Shown here: piece by piece, positions 25,851 to 34,559 of the stretch
Layout: each line of letters opens with the position of its first letter
Numbering within the stretch: the stretch's first letter is position 1
Origin: Adhaeribacter aerolatus
Lineage (GTDB): Bacteria; Bacteroidota; Bacteroidia; Cytophagales; Hymenobacteraceae
Direction of reading: 5' to 3'
DNA length: 64,000 nucleotides
NCBI RefSeq assembly: GCF_007991635.1
Contig: NZ_BJYS01000003.1
Location: 162,808-226,807, forward strand
The notes under the pieces: model-generated
Told to the model about the DNA's origin: nothing
Database searches by the model: none
The model's input: the letters and a program-made list of their open reading frames with translations, nothing else
Program-made: the position numbers and the translations under genes

Positions 25851-27008
25851 ATGAAAGCACTGGTATTTCACAAAATTAATGATGTACGCGTCGAAAATGT
25901 AGAAGATCCCAAGATAGAGGAAAGCCGCGATGCCATTATCCGGGTAACATCAACGGCCATTTGCGGCTCCGATTTACATATTCTGGATGGCTTTGTACCG
26001 CAGTTGCGCAACATGGTGCTCGGCCATGAGTTTATGGGCATTGTAGAAGAGGTAGGTTCGGGGGTGGGCAATCTAAAAAAAGGCGACCGGGTAGTAGTAC
26101 CGTTCCCGATTGCCTGCGGCACCTGCTACTTTTGCACCCACCAATGGCCCACCCAATGCGAGAATTCTAACCCTAAATATGGCCCCGAAGGTGGTTTTAT
26201 GGATCAGAAAGGCGCGGCATTATTTGGCTATACCGATTTATACGGCGGCTATAACGGCGGTCAGGCCGAATACGTGCGGGTACCCTACGCCGACTTTGGT
26301 CCGCGCATTGTACCCGATGGCCTTACCGATGAACAGGTATTATTTCTGACCGATATTTTCCCGACCGGTTGGGCGGCTGCCGACTGGGGCAGGATAAAAG
26401 GTGGTGAAACAGTGGCCATATTTGGCGCTGGCCCGGTAGGTATTATGGCCGCCAAATCGGCTTGGTTAATGGGAGCCGGCCGGGTAATCAGCATTGATCT
26501 GCAGCCATACCGCCTCGAAATGGCCCGGCAAGCGGCCAATGCTGAAGTTATTTTGTGGGAAAACCAGGAGCAGGTAGTAGAAATCATCCGCAGCATGACC
26601 GAAGGGCGCGGTGCTGATGTTTGCATTGACGCTGTTGGCATGGAGGCGGACCGGAGTATTCTGGAAAAAGCCAAAGCTGTTTTTAACGTAGAAAAAGGCA
26701 CGCCAAAAGTTTTGGAAACCTGCCTGAGTGCCGTGCGCCGAGGCGGCGTAGTAAGCGTAGTAGGCGTTTACGGTTCTGCTTTCGATAATTTCCCAATATA
26801 TAAATGGTTCGATAAAGGCGTAACCCTGATGGGCACCCAGGCCCCGGTGCAAATTTACATTGACCACCTGATGCAACTGGTGCAGTCTGGCAAAGTTCGT
26901 CTGGACGATATTATTACCCATACCCTCCCACTCGACCAGGCGCCGCAAGGCTACGAGATATTTAAGAAAAAAGAAGATAATTGCGTGAAGGTGGTATTAA
27001 AGCCGTAA
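25851..27008 (+). CDS. Zinc-dependent alcohol/formaldehyde dehydrogenase family protein
   Basis: A 385-residue medium-chain dehydrogenase. Catalytic zinc ligands are in AICGSDLH (Cys near 38) and LGHEFMG (His near 60). A structural zinc lobe has four cysteines spaced CGTCYFC and a later C after seven residues. The Rossmann motif is AIFGAGPVGIMAA near 183. The long insertion after the structural zinc site resembles glutathione-independent formaldehyde dehydrogenase-type enzymes. NAD(P) and substrate preference cannot be fixed. It is a single-gene unit with a terminator behind it. Confidence 0.88.
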   Translation: MKALVFHKINDVRVENVEDPKIEESRDAIIRVTSTAICGSDLHILDGFVPQLRNMVLGHEFMGIVEEVGSGVGNLKKGDRVVVPFPIACGTCYFCTHQWPTQCENSNPKYGPEGGFMDQKGAALFGYTDLYGGYNGGQAEYVRVPYADFGPRIVPDGLTDEQVLFLTDIFPTGWAAADWGRIKGGETVAIFGAGPVGIMAAKSAWLMGAGRVISIDLQPYRLEMARQAANAEVILWENQEQVVEIIRSMTEGRGADVCIDAVGMEADRSILEKAKAVFNVEKGTPKVLETCLSAVRRGGVVSVVGVYGSAFDNFPIYKWFDKGVTLMGTQAPVQIYIDHLMQLVQSGKVRLDDIITHTLPLDQAPQGYEIFKKKEDNCVKVVLKP

Positions 27009-27038
27009 ACATCTGATAATTATTATATTACTTACCAG

Positions 27039-27075
27039 AAGGAGCTAGTCCAAACAAAGGATTAGCTCCTTTTTG
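27039..27075 (+). terminator. Terminator after the Zn dehydrogenase
   Basis: AAGGAGCTA (27039-27047) pairs with TAGCTCCTT (27063-27071), extended by GTCC/GGAT with one wobble, and is followed by T residues. Confidence 0.8.
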
Positions 27076-27221
27076 GCTTGTTGCCATTACTCGTTCAGAT
27101 AGCAATACGAATCTTTTTCGGCAGATATTTGTCTTAACAACAGCAGAATGTCCGTTAAATATAGTAGTATTAGGGCTGGGGTAATTTCTAAATGAATATT
27201 ATCGCGTGCGGGAGATTTTAG

Positions 27222-27273
27222 TATATTTGTCTCTTATCATTAGTTAGAAAACAAGAATTAACATATAAAGGAG
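27222..27273 (+). promoter_or_regulatory. -7 element and strong ribosome binding site of ricT
   Basis: TATATTTG at 27222-27229 matches the phylum's -7 box; no good -33 TTTG is seen at the right spacing. AAAGGAG at 27267-27273 lies 8 bases before the GTG start of ricT. Good Shine-Dalgarno sites are uncommon in Bacteroidota, and this one supports the GTG as the start. Confidence 0.5.
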
Positions 27274-27281
27274 TACTAGTT

Positions 27282-28607
27282 GTGGGATGTAATTCATGTT
27301 CTAGTGGCGGTTGTAGCCCCAAAGGCTGCAAAAGCAACGGCGGCTGCAGCACCGGAGGCTGTAACCGATTAAATGTATTTGATTGGCTCAGCGATATGGA
27401 TTTACCTACGTCGTTTGAGGAGTTTGATATTGTAGAGGTACGTTTTAAAGGAGGCCGGAAAGATTTTTTCCGGAATAGCAATAGTCTGGTTTTAACTACC
27501 GGCGATGCGGTGGTGGTAGATGTGCCCAATGGGTACCACGTAGGGTATGTTTCGCTGAAGGGGGAACTGGTGCGCCTGCAAATGCTGAAGAAGAAGGTTG
27601 ATAACAGCGAAGAAATCCGGGCTATTTACCGGATTGCTAACGAAAAAGACCTTGAAAAATTCGCAGCTGTACAGGATCTGGAAAACAGTACCATGTACCG
27701 CGCCCGCGGCATTATTCAGGAACTTGACCTGAAAATGAAATTATCGGATGTAGAATATCAGGCTGATCGCTCCAAAGCTACTTTTTATTACTCCGCCGAT
27801 GACCGGGTAGATTTCCGGGATCTGATTCGCAAGCTAGCCGATGAATTTAAAGTGCGGGTAGAAATGCGCCAGATTAGCTTGCGTCACGAAGCCGGCCGGT
27901 TAGGCGGTATTGGCTCCTGCGGCCGCGAATTGTGCTGTTCTACCTGGCTAAGCGACTTTAAGAGCGTTTCTACTACCGCGGCGCGTTACCAGAATTTATC
28001 GCTCAACCCCAGCAAATTATCGGGCCAGTGCGGCCGTTTAAAATGCTGCCTGAACTACGAACTCGAAACGTACCTGGACGCTTTAAAAGATATTCCGACT
28101 ATAACAAAACCCTTGCAATTACAAAAGGGAGATGCTATATTGCAAAAGACAGATATATTTAAGCGGGTAATGTGGTTTGGCTTCAAAAACGACAATAACT
28201 GGTATCCGGCCCCGGTAGAACGTGTAAGAGAAATTCTGGAACTGAATAGCCGCGGGATAATAGTAGAGTCGCTGACGGTAGAAGAAAAAGCGGAGCAGCA
28301 GAAAAAAGTGGAACTGGTAGCGCAACTGGAAGGGAACCTGGAGCGCCTGGACGAGAAGTTTAAATCGAAGAAAAAGAAAAAGAAGAAAAATAAAAATGGT
28401 CAGGCCCCGGCTTTGGCCGCTGCTGCAACCACCGTACCGGAGGTTAAAAGCAATGAGTTAAAACAAAACGGTGCCCGCAACGAGAATAAACCGCAGGCAA
28501 ATGGCAATGGTGGCCAGGGACAAAAGAAAAAGCAGCACAAGCGGCCTTTCCGCGATAACCGTCCGCCCCGTACCGACAACCGGCCAGATAAACCTGTTAA
28601 TACATGA
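27282..28607 (+). CDS. ricT: PSP1-domain protein RicT (YaaT-like)
   Basis: A 441-residue protein. In Bacillus RicT (YaaT) forms an Fe-S-containing complex affecting RNA processing; the Bacteroidota role is not established. The N-terminus is unusually Cys/Gly-rich, with seven cysteines in the first 27 residues. The central PSP1 region includes VRMRQI-like strands and the block GIGSCGRELCCSTWL, then GQCGRLKCCLNYE, both conserved Cys pairs of the family. The C-terminus is a Lys-rich disordered tail with KKKKKKKN and a basic Pro/Arg end, which could bind RNA. The GTG start is chosen from the ribosome site. It overlaps gldH by four bases (ATGA). Confidence 0.92.
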   Translation: MGCNSCSSGGCSPKGCKSNGGCSTGGCNRLNVFDWLSDMDLPTSFEEFDIVEVRFKGGRKDFFRNSNSLVLTTGDAVVVDVPNGYHVGYVSLKGELVRLQMLKKKVDNSEEIRAIYRIANEKDLEKFAAVQDLENSTMYRARGIIQELDLKMKLSDVEYQADRSKATFYYSADDRVDFRDLIRKLADEFKVRVEMRQISLRHEAGRLGGIGSCGRELCCSTWLSDFKSVSTTAARYQNLSLNPSKLSGQCGRLKCCLNYELETYLDALKDIPTITKPLQLQKGDAILQKTDIFKRVMWFGFKNDNNWYPAPVERVREILELNSRGIIVESLTVEEKAEQQKKVELVAQLEGNLERLDEKFKSKKKKKKKNKNGQAPALAAAATTVPEVKSNELKQNGARNENKPQANGNGGQGQKKKQHKRPFRDNRPPRTDNRPDKPVNT

Positions 28608-29083
28608 TTAAGCAGTTATTATTCTTAATAATTCTTGTAAGTATTTTTTCTTTATCGGCTTGTGACAGCAGTAACCGGGTATACGAGCAGAATATAGATA
28701 TCCCAAATAATAACTGGCGGATTAACGACACCAAAGAATTCCGGTTCGAGATAACCGATACTACTAAAACTTATCAGGTATTTTTTAACATTCGGAATGC
28801 CCTGTTTTATGAATTCTATAATTTGTACGTAAGCGCCACGCTGCTTGATCCGGCTGGGCAGAAGGTGCATAATAAATTGCACGAGATGTACCTGATGGAT
28901 AAAAAAACCGGCGAGCCCCTGGGAAAAGGCGCCGGAGATTTATTTGATCACTCATTTCTGGCTTTGAAAAATCAACATTTTTCAAAGCCAGGCACTTATA
29001 CGCTAAGGTTAACCCAATATATGCGCAAAAATCCGTTACCCGGTATTATGGCAGTGGGTATTAAAGTAGTAACTGTTGAATAG
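28604..29083 (+). CDS. gldH: Gliding motility lipoprotein GldH
   Basis: A 159-residue lipoprotein: hydrophobic N-terminus and lipobox LSAC (Cys near residue 20). The body matches GldH, with YEQNIDIPNNNW near the mature N-terminus and RNALFYEFYNLYVSATLLDP in the middle. GldH is needed for gliding in Flavobacterium and is retained in many non-gliding relatives (family knowledge). The ATG lies inside the last codons of ricT (ATGA overlap), so the two are translationally coupled. It is one of the strongest taxonomic markers in this window. Confidence 0.92.
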   Translation: MIKQLLFLIILVSIFSLSACDSSNRVYEQNIDIPNNNWRINDTKEFRFEITDTTKTYQVFFNIRNALFYEFYNLYVSATLLDPAGQKVHNKLHEMYLMDKKTGEPLGKGAGDLFDHSFLALKNQHFSKPGTYTLRLTQYMRKNPLPGIMAVGIKVVTVE

Positions 29084-29145
29084 CTTCTGAACAATAATCT
29101 AACACAAATAATACTTCTTTTTATTACCATGACCGGCAAAGCCTT

Positions 29146-30195
29146 ATGAAACTTGCTTTAGAAGTTTTCGGATCTATTATGATCGTTTTTTCGTTTTTGC
29201 CGCTTATTAAATCAACGTATTGGTGGATTAGGGTGCTGGATTTTCCCAGACCTCAGATTGCCTTTTTCCTGGTTGTTATTTTAGGATCTTACCTTTATCT
29301 GTACGGGGCCACTACCCTGCCCGAAAAAATATTTTTGTTTTTGCTGGGGCTGGCGTTGGTAAACGAGGTGCTGCACTTTTATAAGTTCACAATTCTGTAC
29401 CCGGTAGAAGCCCTGCGGAGCAACCTGAAAGCACCTAAAAATACCTTCAGCATCATGATATCCAATGTCAGGATGTCGAATATCCATTATAACCGGTTTT
29501 TGAAGCTGGTACGTGAAAATGACCCGGATATTTTACTCATAAACGAACCGGACCATAAATGGGCCCAGGAAATTTCCGAATTAGACACCGTGTATGCTTT
29601 TAGTATAAAATGCCCCTTGGAGAATACCTACGGCATGATGTTTTACAGCAAGTTTAAATTGCTGAACGAAGAAATCAGGTTTTTAGTAGAAGAAGGTATT
29701 CCGTCGTTTTATGCTATTGTGGAGCTTCCTACCGGTAAAATGTTTGATTTTTATACAGTACATCCCCAGCCCCCGCACATCGATAAAAATACCGATACCC
29801 GCGAAGGAGAATTGCTGCAGGTAGCGCGAATGGCAAAAGCCTCCCGTTATGCCTCTATCGTGGCCGGTGATTTAAATGATGTAGCCTGGTCTCATTCTAC
29901 TAATTTATTCCGAAAAATAAGTGGCTTACTCGATCCGCGTATTGGCCGGGGCTTTTATAATACCTATAACGCTTTAATTCCTTTTTTCCGGTACTCGCTC
30001 GATCATATCTTTTATGATCCGGCCTTTCGATTAATCCGGTTAAAGCGGTTGCGGGGTTTCGGCTCCGATCACTTTCCGATTCTGATTCGGTTAAGTTATG
30101 AACCGCAGGAAGCCGATGAGCACGATCCACCCAAAGCTAATTCGGAAGAAAAGGCCGAAGCCCAGGAATTAATTGAAAATGTAAAGGAAAATTAA
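29146..30195 (+). CDS. Membrane-anchored endonuclease/exonuclease/phosphatase family protein
   Basis: A 349-residue protein with about three N-terminal membrane helices (residues 1-85) followed by an EEP catalytic domain. Expected residues appear as SNVRMSN and PDILLINEPD (acidic metal ligand), TVHPQPPH, VAGDLNDVAWS (the Asp/Asn pair), SLDHIFYD and GSDHFPI (terminal Asp-His). This resembles the membrane DNase/phosphodiesterase-like group. The substrate may be a nucleic acid, phospholipid or sugar phosphate and cannot be told. A 6-codon ORF (MTGKAL) at 29129-29149 overlaps the start codon by ATGA-type coupling, possibly a leader. The tail is Glu-rich. Confidence 0.85.
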   Translation: MKLALEVFGSIMIVFSFLPLIKSTYWWIRVLDFPRPQIAFFLVVILGSYLYLYGATTLPEKIFLFLLGLALVNEVLHFYKFTILYPVEALRSNLKAPKNTFSIMISNVRMSNIHYNRFLKLVRENDPDILLINEPDHKWAQEISELDTVYAFSIKCPLENTYGMMFYSKFKLLNEEIRFLVEEGIPSFYAIVELPTGKMFDFYTVHPQPPHIDKNTDTREGELLQVARMAKASRYASIVAGDLNDVAWSHSTNLFRKISGLLDPRIGRGFYNTYNALIPFFRYSLDHIFYDPAFRLIRLKRLRGFGSDHFPILIRLSYEPQEADEHDPPKANSEEKAEAQELIENVKEN

Positions 30196-30200
30196 AAAGT

Positions 30201-30229
30201 AAAGCCCGGGAACTACCCGGGCTTTTTTT
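30201..30229 (+). terminator. Terminator after the EEP gene
   Basis: AAAGCCCGGG (30201-30210), loop AACTA, CCCGGGCTTT (30216-30225), then a T run to 30229. Textbook rho-independent form. Confidence 0.9.
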
Positions 30230-30292
30230 ATTTATAGGTGGTGTATTAAACAACCATAAGCCAGAGAAGAAATATCTTTAATGGTTAAAAAT

Positions 30293-30324
30293 AAAAATCC
30301 CGTTTAGTTTACCTAAACGGGATT
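30293..30324 (-). terminator. Terminator after the cold-shock gene
   Basis: AATCCCGTTTAG (30296-30307) pairs with CTAAACGGGATT (30313-30324). On the minus strand it is followed by a T-rich tail. It lies 45 bases after the cold-shock stop codon. Confidence 0.85.
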
Positions 30325-30368
30325 CGAATAACAATAATAGCCTGGAGCTATCAGCGTATATTTGAAAA

Positions 30369-30560
30369 TTAGATTCTCTCTACGTTAACCGCGTTCAATC
30401 CTTTTTTGCCTTCTGTAACTTCAAAAGATACTCTGTCATTCTCACGAATCTCATGAACTAAACCAGACTGGTGAACGAAGATGTCTTGGTTGTTATCATC
30501 AGAAACAATGAATCCGAATCCTTTAGATTCGTTGAAAAATTTTACTTTACCTGTTTTCAT
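30369..30560 (-). CDS. cspA: CspA-family cold-shock protein
   Basis: A 63-residue single cold-shock domain that binds single-stranded RNA/DNA and acts as an RNA chaperone. RNP1 appears as KGFGFI (residues 14-19) and RNP2 as DIFVHQ (27-32). The start is the ATG giving MKTGKVKFF at 30560; a longer reading frame upstream is not supported, since it adds an atypical hydrophobic leader. A -7 box just upstream gives a short untranslated leader, unlike the long thermosensor leaders of enteric cspA. It is divergent from the disordered RGG-type protein gene. Confidence 0.93.
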   Translation of the reverse strand: MKTGKVKFFNESKGFGFIVSDDNNQDIFVHQSGLVHEIRENDRVSFEVTEGKKGLNAVNVERI

Positions 30561-30584
30561 AAAAATTAATAATAAATAATGGTA

Positions 30585-30592
30585 CAAATATA
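30585..30592 (-). promoter_or_regulatory. -7 promoter element of the cold-shock gene
   Basis: Minus-strand TATATTTG matches TANNTTTG. No clear -33 TTTG is seen. Transcription would start near 30578, giving a leader of about 17 bases. Confidence 0.4.
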
Positions 30593-30865
30593 GGCATTTA
30601 ATTTTAAAACCTAATGCTGCAATATACATTTCTTTCAGAATAAGGTTTTTTAAAATTCCCTTTATTTTAAAATAAATATTAAAATAATCGCAAATATTTA
30701 CTACGGCGTTCTACCACTTCTTCCAGAACCTTCAAAAACATAAGGCTTTAGGCCTCGTATATCTTATATGCAGTAAATAAAAATTTATTTATGCTTATCC
30801 GGCAGGCAGCCTTAATCGAAGCTAGTTTACCCGATAAGTAAATTATTCACCTAAAAAATAAACCT

Positions 30866-32572
30866 ATGGAAGAGAACAAAAAAAATGAAAGCGGTGAAAA
30901 CAAAGGCGTAATTTCAACGATTACTGATATGCTAACCGGAAATACCAGTCAATCGGCCAGTAACACAGAAAAAACAGTCGGCGACCAAAATAAAAATAAA
31001 TCACCGCAAAGCGGAACCGAGTCTAACCCCTGGGGGACCAATCCGAATCAGGCCAAAGATGCCGGCAATAAAAACTTAACTTCTTCGGCCACCGACCCCA
31101 GCAGCACAACGCTGAAAAAAGAAACCGGAAGTGCGACTGCCAAGACCAATTCGGGCACTAGCAAAGGCACTACGGGAAATAACAAAAATAACGCTACTAT
31201 GGCGGCAAGTACCTCTAAAACTACGGCCAAAACAACTAAAGATGCCAAAGCAGGTGCTCAGAACAAATCAGAATCTAGTGCACAAAATAAAGCTTCTGAC
31301 ACAAACAATAACCAGAACAAATCGGCTACTTCGGAATTTTCGCAGAACAATACCAATATGGGTATAAACTCCGAAAACACGGCTAACCGGAACCAAGGCA
31401 GCAACCAGGATAATGATCGGGAGCAGCGTAATCAGTGGGGAGGCACCAATAACCGCGATTACAACGACCATGATAATTTCAGCACCGACCAACGTGGTGG
31501 CTGGGGTAACCAGGGCGGCAGCTATGGCCATCAGTCCGGAAATTATGGCGGTGGCTATGGTAATCAAGGCTTCCAGGGCAATTATGGCCAAGGTGGTCAG
31601 GACTATCAGGGTAACTATGGCCAGAACCGGCCGGGCTACCAGGGCAGCTTTGGACAAAGCAGCTACGGACAAAGTAATGATAGTTATGACCAAAACCGGT
31701 CTAATCAACGGGGAGGCTACGGCTACGAACCATACAACAACGAAGGCAGCGGTTACCAATCAGCCGGACGGGGCGGTTTTGGCCATACCGGTCACCAAAG
31801 CGGCGGTGGTTACGGACAAAGCAACTTTAACGAAGGCTCCGGTTACCGGAGTAACTACGGTAGCGGCTCCGATTATCGCCAGGATTATGGCAACCGAAAC
31901 GATAATAATAACTATGGCCACAACCGCCAAGGAGACCAGGATTGGAATCGGCAGCAAAACCAGGGTGGTAACCAAAACCGGTCGTCGGACTGGCATTGGC
32001 AGCAAGACCAAGATTGGAACCGCAACAACATGCAGGGTGGTAACCGGGGCGGCTACGGCCGCATGGATAACGACCAGCAGCACCATGAATCTTACCGGGG
32101 CAGTGGCACCAGTGGCTGGAGCGATGGTTACGGCAACCAGCGCGGCTACGGCAATCAGCAAGACCGGCAGGGCGGTTATAACCAGCAAGGGGGCTTCGGC
32201 TCGCGGGGCGGCTCTTATAACGATGAATACCGGTCCGGAGACAGCCGGCGCGGCAACCAGGGCGGCTACGAGAACCAAGGTGGCAGTAATTACGGCCAGG
32301 GAAATTCCTATGGTAACGAACAAGGTTACCGCGCATCGCGGGAAGGAGGCCAAACCAATTACCGGGGCGGCTACGATAATGCCAGCCACGATGATTACCG
32401 TTCGCCATGGCAAGGAAACCAGTTTAACGATACCAACAGTACCAGGGGCAGAAACCAGCAGAGAGGTTACGAAAGTAATTACCGGTCGGGCCGCCAGGAA
32501 GATGACGATGATAATAACCGCTGGAACGAAAGAAGCAATCATTACCGCGGCAGTAATGAATATGATGATTAA
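30866..32572 (+). CDS. Low-complexity Gly/Asn/Gln/Tyr/Arg-rich disordered protein
   Basis: A 568-residue protein without cysteine and almost without Leu, Ile or Val. Residues 1-170 are Ser/Thr/Asn/Lys/Ala-rich. From about residue 190 to the end it is built of irregular units such as NYGQ, GYGNQ, SYGQS and GSGYRS, with many RGG/RGGY tripeptides (RGGW, RGGYGY, GRGGFG, NRGGYGR, SRGGSY, YRGGYD). It has no signal peptide, membrane helix or folded domain. The composition resembles prion-like plus RGG domains of eukaryotic RNA-binding proteins such as FUS, and hydrophilins. An RNA-binding, condensate or stress role is inference. It is divergent from the cold-shock gene and followed by its own terminator. 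Confidence 0.8.
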   Translation: MEENKKNESGENKGVISTITDMLTGNTSQSASNTEKTVGDQNKNKSPQSGTESNPWGTNPNQAKDAGNKNLTSSATDPSSTTLKKETGSATAKTNSGTSKGTTGNNKNNATMAASTSKTTAKTTKDAKAGAQNKSESSAQNKASDTNNNQNKSATSEFSQNNTNMGINSENTANRNQGSNQDNDREQRNQWGGTNNRDYNDHDNFSTDQRGGWGNQGGSYGHQSGNYGGGYGNQGFQGNYGQGGQDYQGNYGQNRPGYQGSFGQSSYGQSNDSYDQNRSNQRGGYGYEPYNNEGSGYQSAGRGGFGHTGHQSGGGYGQSNFNEGSGYRSNYGSGSDYRQDYGNRNDNNNYGHNRQGDQDWNRQQNQGGNQNRSSDWHWQQDQDWNRNNMQGGNRGGYGRMDNDQQHHESYRGSGTSGWSDGYGNQRGYGNQQDRQGGYNQQGGFGSRGGSYNDEYRSGDSRRGNQGGYENQGGSNYGQGNSYGNEQGYRASREGGQTNYRGGYDNASHDDYRSPWQGNQFNDTNSTRGRNQQRGYESNYRSGRQEDDDDNNRWNERSNHYRGSNEYDD

Positions 32573-32594
32573 GGTAAATATTTAATAAAAAGAC

Positions 32595-32624
32595 AAAAGG
32601 CTTCCGGTAATCGGAAGCCTTTTT
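32595..32624. terminator. Bidirectional terminator
   Basis: AAAAGGCTTCCG (32595-32606) pairs with CGGAAGCCTTTT (32612-32623) around GTAAT, with T on both exits. It lies between the disordered-protein gene and the convergent NmrA-like gene. Confidence 0.85.
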
Positions 32625-32638
32625 GTTTGAATACCATT

Positions 32639-33511
32639 TTAATTCGGCTGAAAATGCTGGCTATAATCCTGTGCAAAATCCACTATGCTGCGGGGTTGCC
32701 GGCCAGTTAATTTCTCAATGGTATCGGTAATATTTTGGGCGTAGCCGGCTTTGTAAACACCATTCAACTCCACTATGGCATTTACCATCCAGCCGGGCAC
32801 GTGGTGCTGCAGCATGGTAGCTGTTGCAGCCTCTTCGGGCACATCTACATAAGCAATTAACCGATTAGTGGCTACCGTTATAGCATGGGCTACGTCGTTC
32901 ACCGAAATAGCTTCCGGACCGGTAATTTCGTAAACTTTGCTTTCGTGGCCGGGTTGGGTTAAAATAGTTGCCGCTACCGCTGCAACATCACGGGCATCTA
33001 CATAATTTACCTTGGCGTTACCCAGCGGCATATAAAGGCTGTTATTATTACAGATACTATCGGCATCCATTAAAAAGTTCTGCATAAAACCGGCTGGCCG
33101 CAAAATAGTGTAAGGTACGCCTGAACTTTCCAGGTACATCTCTACCTCGCGGTGATCTCTCCCTAACTGAATGCCCGGTTCGGCATCGGCGCCGCTGGCT
33201 GATAAACGCACAATATGATGGACACCAATTTCTTTGGCTACATCAACTAACTTTTTGGCCATTTCAACCTGATCCTGGGTAAACGGGGTAATCAGAAAAA
33301 CATGCGTTACGCCGGTAAGTGCCACGCGCAACAATTCCGGATCGTGAAAATCCAGGTGCACCATTTCTACATGCGGTAACCCCCGGAACCTGTCGCCTTT
33401 AATAAGCGAATGTACACCGGCCCGGACGCGGAATTCGGTACCTGCCAAAATTTTGATGGTTTCGCTGCCAACGGTGCCGTTAGCAGCCGTTACTAAAATG
33501 GTTTCTTTCAT
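32639..33511 (-). CDS. NmrA-like atypical SDR family NAD(P)-binding protein
   Basis: A 290-residue Rossmann protein with VTAANGTVGSETI at the N-terminus (a variant GxxGxxG dinucleotide motif). It also has VRLSASGADAEP near residue 103, ILRPAGFMQN near 138 and VNYVDARDVA near 170, typical of the NmrA/HSCARG and QOR2-like atypical SDR group. These often act as redox sensors or quinone/flavin reductases. The classical YxxxK triad is not evident, so catalysis is uncertain. It is flanked by a bidirectional terminator on the 3' side. Confidence 0.85.
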   Translation of the reverse strand: MKETILVTAANGTVGSETIKILAGTEFRVRAGVHSLIKGDRFRGLPHVEMVHLDFHDPELLRVALTGVTHVFLITPFTQDQVEMAKKLVDVAKEIGVHHIVRLSASGADAEPGIQLGRDHREVEMYLESSGVPYTILRPAGFMQNFLMDADSICNNNSLYMPLGNAKVNYVDARDVAAVAATILTQPGHESKVYEITGPEAISVNDVAHAITVATNRLIAYVDVPEEAATATMLQHHVPGWMVNAIVELNGVYKAGYAQNITDTIEKLTGRQPRSIVDFAQDYSQHFQPN

Positions 33512-33627
33512 AGTTTTTTATTTTACAGGATGGCGCCATTTAATCAGGTAATCCGGCTCCAGTTATTATCTGTATAGTTTATTGTTGTATTACTGGTTAA
33601 TTAACATTTAGGCCAACTAAACCCAAA

Positions 33628-34488
33628 TTACTTATTTCTTTTTACGGCTTTAAATATTTTACCACCCTCATTACTGAAAACAAAATCGGTGTTATTAATA
33701 AAAACAAGCCCCTCGGCCTGGCCCGACTTACCAAAGGAGAGGCAATATTTTTTACCGGCAAAAAAGTTGCCATTGGGGCCAACCTCCAATACATAAATAT
33801 TGCCGTAACCCAGTAAGGCCACTTTTTTACCATCCGGACTTATATCAGCGGCGGTAATCATATTGTTTATTCTGATGCTATCGGCAATGGTGGCTTCGTA
33901 AGTACCGGGCTGGGCCGGTATTTTATAAAGCTTAACCTTTTTATTAGGGCCGCGGTTTTTAGAAAATATATAAAGGTAACCTTGGTAATAAAAAAAAGCT
34001 TCGGCATCAAAGGTAAGTGCTTCTTTGGGTGGCGGAAAACCCCTCTGGTCGGCGTAACGGAACAAGATGGTATCGACCTGGCTTCCGTCGTTTTCCTGTA
34101 TCCGGAAAATGCGGAGGTTGCGCCGGTTGTTTTGGTTATTTCCAAAATCGCCGATATAAATATTGCCGGCCTGGTCTTTAGCTAAATCTTCCCAGTCCTG
34201 GTTATGGGTACGCTGAATTTCCCGGGTTTGCAACAGCGTTCCAGTTTCGTTTATCTTAAATAATACCGGCGGGTTTCCACTGTCCCCATGGGTCCATAAA
34301 TTTTTATCAGCGGCCAAGGCCAGGCCCGAACTTTCCGGCACCTCATCTTTGGCCATCCGGCCTATCCTTTCTATTTTATATTGTTTGGTTCTCACCAAAA
34401 AACCAGATTGTTTCTTATCGGCAGCACAACCACAAAATAACGTTTCGAGAAAAACATAAACCGTAAATAGCTTAAATAGCATAGGCAC
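33628..34488 (-). CDS. Predicted lipoprotein with beta-propeller-like repeats
   Basis: A 286-residue protein whose hydrophobic N-terminus ends in CGCAAD (lipobox Cys near residue 19-21). Blade-like motifs include SSGLALAADKNLWTHGDSG, DWEDLAKDQAGNIYIGDFGNN and GYLYIFSKN, which resemble secreted esterase-like/SdiA-regulated-type propellers. No enzyme residues can be assigned with confidence. An alternative start two codons later (34482) is equally acceptable. It stands between the NmrA-like gene and the HhH gene on the same strand. Confidence 0.75.
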   Translation of the reverse strand: MPMLFKLFTVYVFLETLFCGCAADKKQSGFLVRTKQYKIERIGRMAKDEVPESSGLALAADKNLWTHGDSGNPPVLFKINETGTLLQTREIQRTHNQDWEDLAKDQAGNIYIGDFGNNQNNRRNLRIFRIQENDGSQVDTILFRYADQRGFPPPKEALTFDAEAFFYYQGYLYIFSKNRGPNKKVKLYKIPAQPGTYEATIADSIRINNMITAADISPDGKKVALLGYGNIYVLEVGPNGNFFAGKKYCLSFGKSGQAEGLVFINNTDFVFSNEGGKIFKAVKRNK

Positions 34489-34559
34489 GCACTAATTTAT
34501 CAACCAGTATACGCAGGACACGCACGAAAGTAAAGCACCTTTAAAACGGGCAGACACAG

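Noticed and set aside
30561..30629. 23-residue N-terminal extension of the cold-shock protein
   Set aside because: The extra residues are hydrophobic and atypical, and a -7 promoter box lies within that stretch.
31413..32585. 390-codon plus-strand frame and, at 31760-32542, a 260-codon minus-strand frame inside the disordered-protein gene
   Set aside because: Both are shadows: the GGY/NNY codon pattern of the Gly/Asn/Tyr-rich gene removes stop codons in other frames. The translated products are meaningless Thr/Ala/Val strings.
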